DNA of 47,753 nt, from the NCBI GenBank assembly GCA_003232435.1, contig QIJL01000430.1:1-47753 (forward strand), read 5' to 3'. Source of the DNA: Flavobacteriales bacterium. GTDB taxonomy: Bacteria > Bacteroidota > Bacteroidia > Flavobacteriales > Flavobacteriaceae. Below, one piece after another: positions 17,381 to 25,679 of the stretch. Below the pieces are notes generated by a model. That model was not told the DNA's origin. It ran no database searches and saw nothing but the letters and a program-made list of their open reading frames with translations. Made by a program: the position numbers and the translations under genes. Every line of letters starts with the position of its first letter. The first letter of the stretch is position 1.

Positions 17381-17411
17381 ATAGAAAGCCTAATAACCTG
17401 AGTTCGTTTAT

Positions 17412-19208
17412 CTAAAGATGCTCTATTTCTTGTTCTAAAAGGAGCAAAGTCTTTAAGCTTTTGTCCAGATTATATATAATTAAGGATCTTGAATCTTCAA
17501 ATCTCTCCTTTATTCCACTAAAAACGGAATGATAATAGGCTATGCCATCTTTAAGATTACTTGAAAAAGTCGACAAATACTTTTTTTGCTTATCGGTCAC
17601 GGCTTCCTTGGTCTCTTCTATTCTATTTTTTAGAAAATCGATATAGATGTGCAATTCTTTTATGAACATATTTGGGCGATCTGTTCTTGCAATTACATTA
17701 GTCCTCCCATAAATATGGTTTGTTAGCTCATTTAAACTCATGACTTTTGAGAAATAGGCCATATTCGGCCCCGGGCAAATAGAGACTCCCGCACCTTCCG
17801 TTTTTGTGTCCAGACCGTGGGCTAGCAGAGCAGAGGTCCCCAAACCAACACAAGTGCAGGATTTCTCCACTATTTTTTCATATTTAGATTGATATGCAGT
17901 AGTAGATAATTCTAAGCTATCTAGCTCCTTTAATTTTAAATGTTGGTATTGCCTTGATGCCATGCAAATTCCCTTATCGGTAAAATCTTTGTTCAATGCC
18001 ACGAATTTCTTGGGGCAAGAACTGCCGGGCCTTCCTTTGTTGATCAAATTTAGTTTCTCATCGTCTTTGGTGTTGCCTCTTAGGCTATGGAAAGGTATGC
18101 CCAATGGAGAAATATTACTTAAATACAAATCATCTTCTTTGGCCGCTACTAATTTTTCAACAGTGGCATTGTCAACGGTCGTTGCTTCTGGCACTAAAAG
18201 AAATGGTGTTCCCCATCCAACAGAATCCACCTTGTAATGATCTAGTATGAATTGATGCTCCTCGGCCGTGCCGACTCCGCCTTGAGCCGTTATTTTAAGG
18301 GGCAATGTGGTTTTCGGAACTATACGGTCTTTTTGGGCCAAGGCCGAAGTAAGAATCTCATGAACAGATCGTATCAGATCATTCCTGTTTTCCTTAAACT
18401 GATTTAATATCGGCCCCATCAAATAGCCATCGGTTGCAAAAGCGTGACCGCCGCAGTTGAGACCGGATTCGATGCGGTATTCCGATACCCACAATCCTTT
18501 TTTCGCCAAAAATTTTCCTTGGATCAGGGCAGAACGGAAGTCGCTCACTTTTAAGACTATTTTCTTTTTGATATTTCCGTCGACATCTGGATAAAAATCT
18601 TCGAACTGCCCCAAATAACTGTAAAGTCTTGGGTTCATGCCCGCCGAAAGTATAACGGATGAACTCAACTTACTGTTTGCGAAACCCCTCAGAGCAGCAT
18701 GCGCATCATTATATTCAGTAGGCAATTTCTCTTTTTCGGAGTAATTCTCCTTATCGACTTTTGTCATGATGTTCACATCGATATTTCCCATGGCCATGTG
18801 CTCCTTTGCCCAATTTCCGATTTCATCAAGATTAAAATAATCTTGGGTCAATTTCTTGAATTCTTGCTTTAGGCTTGATGTATCGGGCAGCATGTTGAAA
18901 TAGTCCTTGATACCGTTTGCCGTTTCGACGGTGGTATTTTTAAATTCCTCGAATTTTTTTCGGGAAAGTTCCTGCATAAGATCGAGGTATGAGGTAATGC
19001 GTTTTGCCCTAAAATCCTCTATTTTTTCAGTTAGTTCAGTGTACTTGATTTCAAACTTTTCACAGTACATTCTCCGTAACTTTTCTAGCAGAATGTCATC
19101 TACCAAGGAAATTACGGAGTCGATCCCGAACCGGGAAACTTTTAACGGGGTATCTATGGTAAACCCTATCCCCATAACAGGAATATGGAACGAATGTATG
19201 TTTGTCAT
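17412..19208 (-). CDS. Uncharacterised protein with nitronate-monooxygenase-like barrel
   Basis: 598 residues, no signal peptide. The middle part (about 140-345) resembles the FMN TIM barrel of nitronate monooxygenases and the PfaD family. ESGLNCGGHA (247-256) matches the EAGGH motif, KITAQGGVGT (305-314) the phosphate loop, and VGWGTPFLL (330-338) the following strand. The N-terminal 130 residues are helical and charged. The C-terminal part contains Cys 398, 415, 451, 453 and 478, which may bind a metal or Fe-S cluster. I know no function for the full architecture. It converges on nosY and has a weaker FNR-type site about 130 bp upstream, linking it to the low-oxygen regulon. The flavin assignment is inference. 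Confidence 0.8.
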   Translation of the reverse strand: MTNIHSFHIPVMGIGFTIDTPLKVSRFGIDSVISLVDDILLEKLRRMYCEKFEIKYTELTEKIEDFRAKRITSYLDLMQELSRKKFEEFKNTTVETANGIKDYFNMLPDTSSLKQEFKKLTQDYFNLDEIGNWAKEHMAMGNIDVNIMTKVDKENYSEKEKLPTEYNDAHAALRGFANSKLSSSVILSAGMNPRLYSYLGQFEDFYPDVDGNIKKKIVLKVSDFRSALIQGKFLAKKGLWVSEYRIESGLNCGGHAFATDGYLMGPILNQFKENRNDLIRSVHEILTSALAQKDRIVPKTTLPLKITAQGGVGTAEEHQFILDHYKVDSVGWGTPFLLVPEATTVDNATVEKLVAAKEDDLYLSNISPLGIPFHSLRGNTKDDEKLNLINKGRPGSSCPKKFVALNKDFTDKGICMASRQYQHLKLKELDSLELSTTAYQSKYEKIVEKSCTCVGLGTSALLAHGLDTKTEGAGVSICPGPNMAYFSKVMSLNELTNHIYGRTNVIARTDRPNMFIKELHIYIDFLKNRIEETKEAVTDKQKKYLSTFSSNLKDGIAYYHSVFSGIKERFEDSRSLIIYNLDKSLKTLLLLEQEIEHL

Positions 19209-19306
19209 ATTGTAGTCGATTTATACCCATGTTACGGCAAAGTGCTTTTTTGAAAAGTTTTCACGATCCTGGGAAGTCCTTTTGCTTGGGTTGGATTTAT
19301 ATCTTG

Positions 19307-19349
19307 CAAATTTTCGGGTTCTATCTGTTCTAGAATATGATTTTTATCA
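19307..19349 (-). promoter_or_regulatory. Probable FNR-type operator before the 598-residue unknown
   Basis: TGATTTTTATCA (19338-19349, centre 19343.5) has AAAATTTG on the minus strand at the same 29.5-bp distance seen at the other sites. Both halves are weaker than elsewhere: TGAT instead of TGAC, and AA instead of TA in the -7. The leader would be about 94 nt. Confidence 0.45.
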
Positions 19350-19402
19350 TGTTTGATAAAAAATTTGAAGTGTTCGTCGGTACTGATCGGCGGTCAATAA
19401 GA

Positions 19403-19440
19403 GTAAAGAACCTTCGGGGCAAGCCCACGAGGCATTAAAA
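19403..19440 (+). repeat. Dispersed repeat, partial copy E3
   Basis: GTAAAGAACCTTCGGGGCAA followed by GCCCACGAGGCATTAAAA matches the start of copies E1 and E2, then diverges. The rest of the 19350-19667 spacer holds a GCGAACCTTGCGG-type repeat and no gene. Confidence 0.6.
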
Positions 19441-19667
19441 TCCCAAATCCCAAGCACCAAATTCCAATTCGTGCAAAAGAGGATTTGTGAAAATTCGTGA
19501 AACCCGCAAAAGGCCTCCAAAACAATAACCTCTGCGACCTTTGCGTAAATCTGTTGCGAACCTTGCGGTTAAAACAAATAATTAAGACTGGAATACTATC
19601 CTGAAATTGTAAAAAGACCCTCTAAGCTACTCGATCAGGTCTTCTTAATATTCGTTAAGAGTCTAAT

Positions 19668-20576
19668 TCAAAAGTTTTCGTTTTTACCCCAATTCTGTTT
19701 TTCGGCTTCCGTCCAAAGTGTGGGGAAGAATTTACGCTGTTGATATTTTGGGTGCAGGTATTTTTTCCATTCAGAACCCCCGGTTGCCGCTTTATTTTCC
19801 CCTTTGCTATTCAGATAATGTTCTGCCGTTTTTAAATGTACAATGGGCCATTCCACATTATATAAATGGTCAAATTCCCTTAATTTTTTCTGTAATTCCG
19901 GTGAGGGGTTTGCCAATAGTTTGATTTTATCCTCCACGGTATTGTCTTGTACCTTCTCGGCATGGCTGATAAGGCTTTCAAGATATCTTTCCTCAAATTC
20001 CTTTAGTGTCAGGGTCTTTTCTCCGGTTTTGCGGTTAGTTCCGGCATCTTTCCAATATAGGTGCTCAAAATATTCCTCCACAGTAGGTTGGTCAGAGAGT
20101 CGCTTTTTGCCTTCATTGTTGACGAGATTTTCCAAGCGGGTACAGTACAGTTCGATGAAACGGAATTGCGCGCTTTGGAAACCGCTAGCCGGGGTCAACG
20201 TAGTTCTAAAAGTATTGTAATCGTCGTAGTCCATTCCATCCTTCATTATGTCGAAGGAAGTAATAAGCATTTTAGTATATCGGTTGAGCCTATTGATCTT
20301 TTTAATAAAAAAGGCTTCTGAAATTTTTTTTTCTTCCACAATCTGCTCGATTTCGTGACGCATCATTTTCAACAAAAGCTCTGTTACCTGATGGTACATG
20401 ATGAAAATGGTCTCGTCCTTAAAAAGGGTACGAGGTTTTTGCAAGGAAAGCAAAGTATCTACTTCAACATAATCCCAATATGAAATAGGTTTTGCATGCA
20501 GTAGGCCTTTTAGGTAGGTTTCGGGGTTCTCCCCGAGTAGTTCGTACTTTTGCTCGATTTTTTTGTTCGTGTTCAA
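19668..20576 (-). CDS. Tryptophan 2,3-dioxygenase family protein
   Basis: 302 residues, all helical in character. The signature MDYDDYNTFRTTLTPASGFQSAQFR matches the tryptophan 2,3-dioxygenase substrate/heme pocket, and the conserved FIMYHQVTELLLKMMRHEI supplies the distal pocket. The enzyme would open the indole ring of tryptophan to N-formylkynurenine with O2 and heme in the cytosol. The C-terminus (NVEWPIVHLKTAEHYL) carries a candidate proximal His. No other kynurenine gene is nearby. Both flanks carry GCAAAG-type repeats. Confidence 0.9.
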   Translation of the reverse strand: MNTNKKIEQKYELLGENPETYLKGLLHAKPISYWDYVEVDTLLSLQKPRTLFKDETIFIMYHQVTELLLKMMRHEIEQIVEEKKISEAFFIKKINRLNRYTKMLITSFDIMKDGMDYDDYNTFRTTLTPASGFQSAQFRFIELYCTRLENLVNNEGKKRLSDQPTVEEYFEHLYWKDAGTNRKTGEKTLTLKEFEERYLESLISHAEKVQDNTVEDKIKLLANPSPELQKKLREFDHLYNVEWPIVHLKTAEHYLNSKGENKAATGGSEWKKYLHPKYQQRKFFPTLWTEAEKQNWGKNENF

Positions 20577-20653
20577 AATAATTGTTTTAAAATTTTGTAA
20601 CTAATCAGTGTTGGGGAAAAAGGTAAAATATTGAAAATCAACTTGCCGTTGAG

Positions 20654-20776
20654 TTTAAACGCAAAGTTCGCCAAGATTTACGCAAAGTTCGCAAAGTCAT
20701 ATTAAACGAGTTCATTATATTGGTTTTAAATACTTTGCGAACCTTGTAATTTTTACTTGCGCTCCTTGCGTTTAAA
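20654..20776. repeat. Inverted repeat element upstream of the dioxygenase
   Basis: TTTAAACGCAA (20654-20664) and TTGCGTTTAAA (20766-20776) bracket internal repeats of the GCAAAGTTCGC type. Similar GCGAACCTTGCGG sequence lies on the other side of the gene at 19549-19567. No gene is visible in this 305-bp spacer. Confidence 0.6.
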
Positions 20777-20881
20777 TTTTCATTCTGATACTCAAGAGGT
20801 TGACTCTAAAACTTGATGCTGATTAGTTCCAAAATTTTTAAAATCATATACTCTTAAAATCGTCCCGTTAGGTTTGAAAAA

Positions 20882-21370
20882 TCAAGTCAAAACTTCCATC
20901 ATCAACTGATATAATTCTTGCATTTGGGGTTTTCCTTGACTTTTTCCAGCTCTTCCGAATAAATAAAGTGTAAACCAAAGGACTACCATAAAACCCATTA
21001 GACCCAACTGAACTCCATATGATTTGTCTAAGGCGGCGCTTGAATATGCCCAAATGCCCAAAATGATAAAGAGGGTCGCCACACCAAAATGTAGAAACAT
21101 AAAAAAAGTCCATAAGGAAGGGTTTGGGCCAAAGACACCAAAAAGTTTGCAGTTCTTTTCATCTACTTCATCAATCTCTAAGTGCAACTGCGGCGACCAA
21201 AAATTATTCTGCTCCGGTTTGAACTTGATGAAAATATGTTCATCCAAACGTTTGATTACGAAAGCATTTTTCTTCAAATCCTCAAAAGCTTTTAGAACCG
21301 TTTCTCTAGCTTCCGAAATTTCAAGTTGAAATCTGGGTCTAAGGATGATATCATTGGGAATCGGTTTCAT
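20882..21370 (-). CDS. Conserved-looking small membrane protein, function unknown
   Basis: 162 residues: a soluble N-terminal half of mixed beta/alpha character (about 1-85), then two hydrophobic spans (about 88-108 and 116-136) and a short polar tail (GKPQMQELYQLMMEVL). I do not recognise the family. It is the last gene on the minus strand after the SafE-like gene (102-bp gap), so it may be the tail of the cbb3 assembly operon, but nothing in the sequence ties it to oxidase function. Confidence 0.7.
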   Translation of the reverse strand: MKPIPNDIILRPRFQLEISEARETVLKAFEDLKKNAFVIKRLDEHIFIKFKPEQNNFWSPQLHLEIDEVDEKNCKLFGVFGPNPSLWTFFMFLHFGVATLFIILGIWAYSSAALDKSYGVQLGLMGFMVVLWFTLYLFGRAGKSQGKPQMQELYQLMMEVLT

Positions 21371-21472
21371 CTGTTCAAGTCTATGTTTTTTTATCAGCCG
21401 GGCCAGCCTACCGGCAGGCGTAATTCACCATTACAAATGTCGATTGGCACCGAGTTTTTATCATGGTCCATT

Positions 21473-22198
21473 TCATTCTATATATATTATAGCATCACTA
21501 TGGCATTCTATACTATCTGAGACCATTTCAACGGCTGGTTTGGGAGATACATAAGGAATTCCCAGCCCAAGTCCGCGAACTATAAACAGTGCTCCAACAA
21601 GAACTACAAATACAGGAATCAGTTTTTGAACTTTGCGCTTTGCAACACCTTTTAGAAGACCGCTAAAATAAATTACCGCTGTCATTAATGGGATTGTACC
21701 CAAACCAAAAAGTATCATATAAAGACTTCCTTCAAGGGCGCTACCCATTGCAACCGCTCCGAATAAAGCCATATATACCAATCCGCAAGGAAGAAACCCG
21801 TTTAAAAAACCGATGGTCAGAAAAGTATTCGATGATTTCTTTTTCAGTTCTTGACCCAATCGATTCTTGACTCTTGAAATCATCCTATAAAAAGGTTTTG
21901 AAAAATTATAGCGATTAAAAACCCGCACTGGTATAAAGACAATGGCAATCATCAAAATACCTATTACTATGGATAGTTTTTGTTGCATGCCGAAAACGTA
22001 AAGTCCTTTTCCGAGCAATCCGAACAACAATCCGATTATGCCATAAGCAAGCAATCGACCAAGGTGATAGAGAAAAACCTGAAAGAATTTCTTTCCCCCG
22101 TTCTCCCTATCGACCGGCAACATAAAAGCAATGGGGCCGCACATGCCGACGCAGTGTAAACTTCCCATTAAACCCAATATGATGGCTGATAATATCAC
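21473..22198 (-). CDS. SafE/UreH-like membrane protein of the cbb3 cluster
   Basis: 241 residues with about six membrane spans. The N-terminal MGSLHCVGMCGPIAF is the signature of the DsbD-like/sulfite-exporter SafE group (COG2836), whose paired Cys lie in the first span. Members beside ccoGHIS genes are thought to help copper or heme delivery to cbb3 oxidase. The gene lies 155 bp after fixH. That spacer contains a small perfect hairpin, GTCCCCTCAAGGGGAC, at about 22255-22270. Confidence 0.88.
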   Translation of the reverse strand: MILSAIILGLMGSLHCVGMCGPIAFMLPVDRENGGKKFFQVFLYHLGRLLAYGIIGLLFGLLGKGLYVFGMQQKLSIVIGILMIAIVFIPVRVFNRYNFSKPFYRMISRVKNRLGQELKKKSSNTFLTIGFLNGFLPCGLVYMALFGAVAMGSALEGSLYMILFGLGTIPLMTAVIYFSGLLKGVAKRKVQKLIPVFVVLVGALFIVRGLGLGIPYVSPKPAVEMVSDSIECHSDAIIYIE

Positions 22199-22353
22199 TT
22201 TCCCTTCAATTCGACTACGGAAAATTTATGGGGTATTCCGCAAGACACCCCTAAAGTCCCCTCAAGGGGACAATACTAAATTTATGAACTTTACACTTCG
22301 TACCTCTACTTTTTTCAGTCTCGATTCTTGGTTCTAGTCTCTTGTTTCTATTT

Positions 22354-22800
22354 TCAATAAGTAATGTTTTCTTTATGCAAATAGGGTGTACCCCCGTACT
22401 CCCAAAAAATCTTAATGTTCCAACGACCACCCAACAAACGTTCGTCAGGTATGAGCAAATGTGAATCGGACGGACTTATAGATAAGTCGAAATCCAATTG
22501 TTTATTGGATGGTCTATAGAGGAACACTGTTCCGGGAACTTTTTTGTTTCTTTGATTTGAAGGGAATTCAATTCTTAATCCCTCGTCGGTTTTTGTGATT
22601 GTTAAGCCTTCCTCCAAATTTTTTGCATTCTGCTCAGCGTCGATTTCCTTTTGGTAACCTAATTCGGCCTTGTAGTAATCTTCGGTAACCAAATCATGTT
22701 CTGCACGGTCTTCGATGTTCATTAGTACGACGAAATATAGTATGAATGCGATGAAGGCCATAAAGGCCATTACGATTCCTGTTCCCCAGTTTATTTTCAT
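22354..22800 (-). CDS. ccoH: FixH/CcoH family protein
   Basis: 148 residues: one N-terminal membrane anchor (GIVMAFMAFIAFILYFVVL), then a periplasmic domain with YYKAELGYQKEIDAEQNA, the FixH hallmark. FixH/CcoH is needed for assembly and stability of cbb3-type oxidase. It starts 7 bp after the ccoG stop, so the two are co-transcribed. Confidence 0.92.
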   Translation of the reverse strand: MKINWGTGIVMAFMAFIAFILYFVVLMNIEDRAEHDLVTEDYYKAELGYQKEIDAEQNAKNLEEGLTITKTDEGLRIEFPSNQRNKKVPGTVFLYRPSNKQLDFDLSISPSDSHLLIPDERLLGGRWNIKIFWEYGGTPYLHKENITY

Positions 22801-22807
22801 GATAGGT

Positions 22808-24226
22808 TTATTTATAACTCCTAGGTGCCAAGAACCTAGCAGTTGTTGTTTCTATTTTTTTGTCGCCGCTGTACACCCCGATCTTCAATTTTACCTTATT
22901 CCCTTCCAAGACGGAATTATTTATTTCGATGAACAAGGTGCCCTCTGCCAATTCTTGGGCAGGAACTACGAAATTCTCATGTCTGACCAATTCGATTTTA
23001 CCCTGATGTGAAAGGAGCTTAAAACTAACATCTGTAATCTCTTCAGTTGTTTTGTTCACTAGTTTGTAGGTATAAACATTACTAATGATACTGCCTTCTT
23101 TGTGTTCATACAGCTGCCCGGGAAGCCTTAGAATATTTGCTTCAAGGTCATTCCGAAGAAAGAGCATTCCCACGAATACTCCGGTCAAAATAACCAATAC
23201 AGCGCTATATCCTTTGAGGCGCGGAGTGAACTTGAATTTTTCCTTTTTAACGATTTCGTCTTCACTGGCATATCGAATCAATCCTTTGGGGAGGTTGACC
23301 TTTTCCATTATGGTGTCGCACTCATCTATACAGGCCGTACAGTTTATACATTCCAATTGCGTTCCGTTTCTAATGTCGATTCCGGTCGGGCATACATTCA
23401 CACACTGAAAACAATCTATGCAATCCCCATGACCTAAAGCTTCTCTATCTTCATTCTTCCTAAATTTTTTTCGTCCGTTTTCGGCCTCTCCCCTTTTGTG
23501 GTCATAGGCTACTACAATCGATTTATTATCGAGCAACACGCTCTGCATTCGGCCATAGGGACAGGCAATAATACACACCTGCTCACGAAACCAAGCGAAC
23601 ACAAAATAAAATACGGCCGTGAATATCAGTAGCGAAACCATAGTGCTAATGTGCTGCAATGGCCCATCGGTCATGTATTCCATCAATTTATCACTACCGA
23701 TCAAATAAGCCAAAAAGACATTCGCTATCAAAAAAGACATGATAAAAAAGACAAACCATTTTAAAACCCGTTTTCTGATTTTTTCGGCATTCCATTGCTG
23801 GCGATCCAGTTTGATCTGCGCGCCACGATCACCGTCGATCCAAAACTCTATCCTACGAAAAACCATTTCAAGAAATATGGTCTGCGGGCACATCCATCCA
23901 CAGAAAATCCGACCGAATGCAACTGTGAACAGGGCGACGAAAACCACCCCGATTATCATCGAGATCACGAACAGATGAAAATCTTGCGGCCAAAAAGGGA
24001 AACCGAAAATATTGAAACGACGTTCAAGCACATTGAACATCAAGAACTGGTTGCCATTGACTTTTACAAACGGAGCCGCAATTAAAAAAATGAGTAAAAA
24101 GTAACTGACATATTTGCGATACTTGTAAAATTTGCCACTAGGTTTTTTAGGAAATACCCACGCCCGATTGCCCTCCTTGTCGATGGTGCCAATGGAATCC
24201 CTGAAATTTTCTTGATCTTGTGCCAT
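22808..24226 (-). CDS. ccoG: CcoG (FixG/RdxA), cbb3 oxidase assembly ferredoxin-like protein
   Basis: 472 residues with five membrane spans. The NapH-like CGWMCPQTIF motif follows the second span, CPYGRMQSVL comes later, and two [4Fe-4S] ferredoxin motifs appear in CIDCFQCVNVCPTGID and CINCTACIDECD. The C-terminal 120 residues form an Ig-like domain (FixG C). CcoG reduces Cu(II) during cbb3 copper-site assembly. It is the fifth gene after ccoS on the minus strand. Confidence 0.96.
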   Translation of the reverse strand: MAQDQENFRDSIGTIDKEGNRAWVFPKKPSGKFYKYRKYVSYFLLIFLIAAPFVKVNGNQFLMFNVLERRFNIFGFPFWPQDFHLFVISMIIGVVFVALFTVAFGRIFCGWMCPQTIFLEMVFRRIEFWIDGDRGAQIKLDRQQWNAEKIRKRVLKWFVFFIMSFLIANVFLAYLIGSDKLMEYMTDGPLQHISTMVSLLIFTAVFYFVFAWFREQVCIIACPYGRMQSVLLDNKSIVVAYDHKRGEAENGRKKFRKNEDREALGHGDCIDCFQCVNVCPTGIDIRNGTQLECINCTACIDECDTIMEKVNLPKGLIRYASEDEIVKKEKFKFTPRLKGYSAVLVILTGVFVGMLFLRNDLEANILRLPGQLYEHKEGSIISNVYTYKLVNKTTEEITDVSFKLLSHQGKIELVRHENFVVPAQELAEGTLFIEINNSVLEGNKVKLKIGVYSGDKKIETTTARFLAPRSYK

Positions 24227-24243
24227 TTTACACCTCCCTCGAT

Positions 24244-24261
24244 CCCTCCTTATCAGGAGGG
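24244..24261. repeat. Small hairpin between ccoP and ccoG
   Basis: CCCTCCT (24244-24250) pairs with AGGAGGG (24255-24261) across TATC. There is no T run, so it is more likely an mRNA processing or stability element than a terminator. Confidence 0.45.
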
Positions 24262-24280
24262 AAGTATCGTTTTCGACTTT

Positions 24281-25255
24281 TTAGTTAACCGTCACTGTCT
24301 TGGAATCATTTACCGCGGAAATAGTATCGCTTGCCTGTTCAGGTATAGCATCTACAGGTCTATTTCTTGCAGGTGCATCTGGGTCCACCCAAATATCCCC
24401 TTCTACAGCTTTGGGGTTGGCGGGCATTTTTCCATTTATTTCGGTAAGGATATAACTCGATACCTGGGCCATTTCCAAAGGCTTTAAAATCTGTTTCCAG
24501 GCCACCATACCTTTTCCATCACGACCTCCTTCTGAGACGGTATTAAAAACATTTTTGATACCCCCGCCTAATATCCAATTAGCGTCGGCTAGGTTCGGTC
24601 CGATTCCGCCTCCACCATCTGCCATGTGGCATGCTACGCAACTCGCTTCATAAATCACCTTTCCGGCAGATAGGTCTCCGGCATCGGTAAGCAATTCCAC
24701 TGTATTGGCATCGACGAGACCTTTGGCCGTACGTTTATACGCTTCGACCTCTGCCCTGGCTTCTGCCATATCTTGTTCAAATTCCTCAGCTTGGGTATAA
24801 TCATGAAGGACTTCAAAGCGTACTAGATATACAATAGCGAATATAGCGGTCGCATAAAACATGTAGACCCACCAAGGCGGTAAATCATTATCAAGTTCAC
24901 GAATACCATCGTAATTATGATCTAGTATTATTTCGCCCTCCTCTTCTACGGGTTTAGAGCCCAACAATTTCGTATAGACGTTTTTTCCCCATGTCCATTC
25001 CCATTTTTTGGATTTTCTTTCCAAGTAACGTTTTTGTGCCTCATCGTTCAAAGTATTGAACATCACATTCTCAATGGCCTGAAGAATAATTTCCATAGCA
25101 ATCAAAATGAGCAAAACGAGGCCCATAAATGCCGTTATTATAGGGTATTCGATAAAAGCGGGTTTTTCGCCCGAATCGATAAAGTATTCTACCAATCCAA
25201 AAATGACAAAGAAAATTACGGGAACACGGATCCACCAAGTCGAATTATTTTTCAT
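24281..25255 (-). CDS. ccoP: cbb3-type cytochrome oxidase subunit III (CcoP), single heme
   Basis: 324 residues: two N-terminal membrane spans (about 8-25 and 33-57), a loop, a third span (about 128-147, PPWWVYMFYATAIFAIVYLV), then a cytochrome c domain with CVACH at about residue 211 and GIGPNLADANW after it. Textbook CcoP has two heme motifs; only one CxxCH is present here. The extra first span pair resembles the N-terminal extension common in Bacteroidota. It accepts electrons from periplasmic donors for the high-affinity oxidase. Confidence 0.94.
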   Translation of the reverse strand: MKNNSTWWIRVPVIFFVIFGLVEYFIDSGEKPAFIEYPIITAFMGLVLLILIAMEIILQAIENVMFNTLNDEAQKRYLERKSKKWEWTWGKNVYTKLLGSKPVEEEGEIILDHNYDGIRELDNDLPPWWVYMFYATAIFAIVYLVRFEVLHDYTQAEEFEQDMAEARAEVEAYKRTAKGLVDANTVELLTDAGDLSAGKVIYEASCVACHMADGGGGIGPNLADANWILGGGIKNVFNTVSEGGRDGKGMVAWKQILKPLEMAQVSSYILTEINGKMPANPKAVEGDIWVDPDAPARNRPVDAIPEQASDTISAVNDSKTVTVN

Positions 25256-25285
25256 TTTTATTTATTTAAAGCCGGTTAGAAACAT

Positions 25286-25404
25286 TTTATTCCCTCCAGT
25301 GGGTTTAATACCCCGACGCCTGCCTGCCGGTCAGGCAGGCTTGCGTCGAAATATAAAGATTAGTTCCTTTTAATGCCTCGTGGGCTTGCCTAGAGGTAGT
25401 TTAC
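25286..25404 (-). repeat. Dispersed repeat, copy E2
   Basis: The complement reads GTAAACTACCTC, then AAGCCCACGAGGCATTAAAA, ending AAACCCACTGGAGGGAATAA. It matches copy E1 between the fasciclin gene and nosZ. A large hairpin, CGCCTGCCTGCC with its complement, lies inside. It sits between ccoQ and ccoP and is transcribed with them. Confidence 0.75.
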
Positions 25405-25414
25405 TTCTGATTTT

Positions 25415-25585
25415 TCAATCTTCTTCTAGAGGTAATTCGCTAACTTCTTTGATATGTGCCTTTGAGGCCGTGAATACCCACCAAAAAAGAATGGTAAAAA
25501 AGATGAAAAAAATCAGCAATGATATCATCGGATAGGTGGCCACACCATCGATATTCTCCAAATGTCCCTTTATATATTTCAACAT
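25415..25585 (-). CDS. ccoQ: CcoQ-like small subunit
   Basis: 56 residues starting MLKYIKGHLENIDGVATYPM, then one membrane span (ISLLIFFIFFTILFWWVF) and an acidic tail ending LPLEED. Size, single span and position between ccoNO and ccoP identify it as the CcoQ/FixQ subunit, which stabilises the oxidase. It begins 94 bp after the ccoNO stop. Confidence 0.88.
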   Translation of the reverse strand: MLKYIKGHLENIDGVATYPMISLLIFFIFFTILFWWVFTASKAHIKEVSELPLEED

Positions 25586-25679
25586 ATTTCTTTAGATTTA
25601 AGAGTCTAGAACCAACAGGGAATACTTTAATTTTTCACTTTATAGTCTTGCATCTCGACCCTAACTTCTTGGTTCTTTT

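Noticed and set aside
23795-24085. 96-codon plus-strand ORF opposite ccoG
   Set aside because: Antisense shadow of a well-supported gene; no signal or family pattern.
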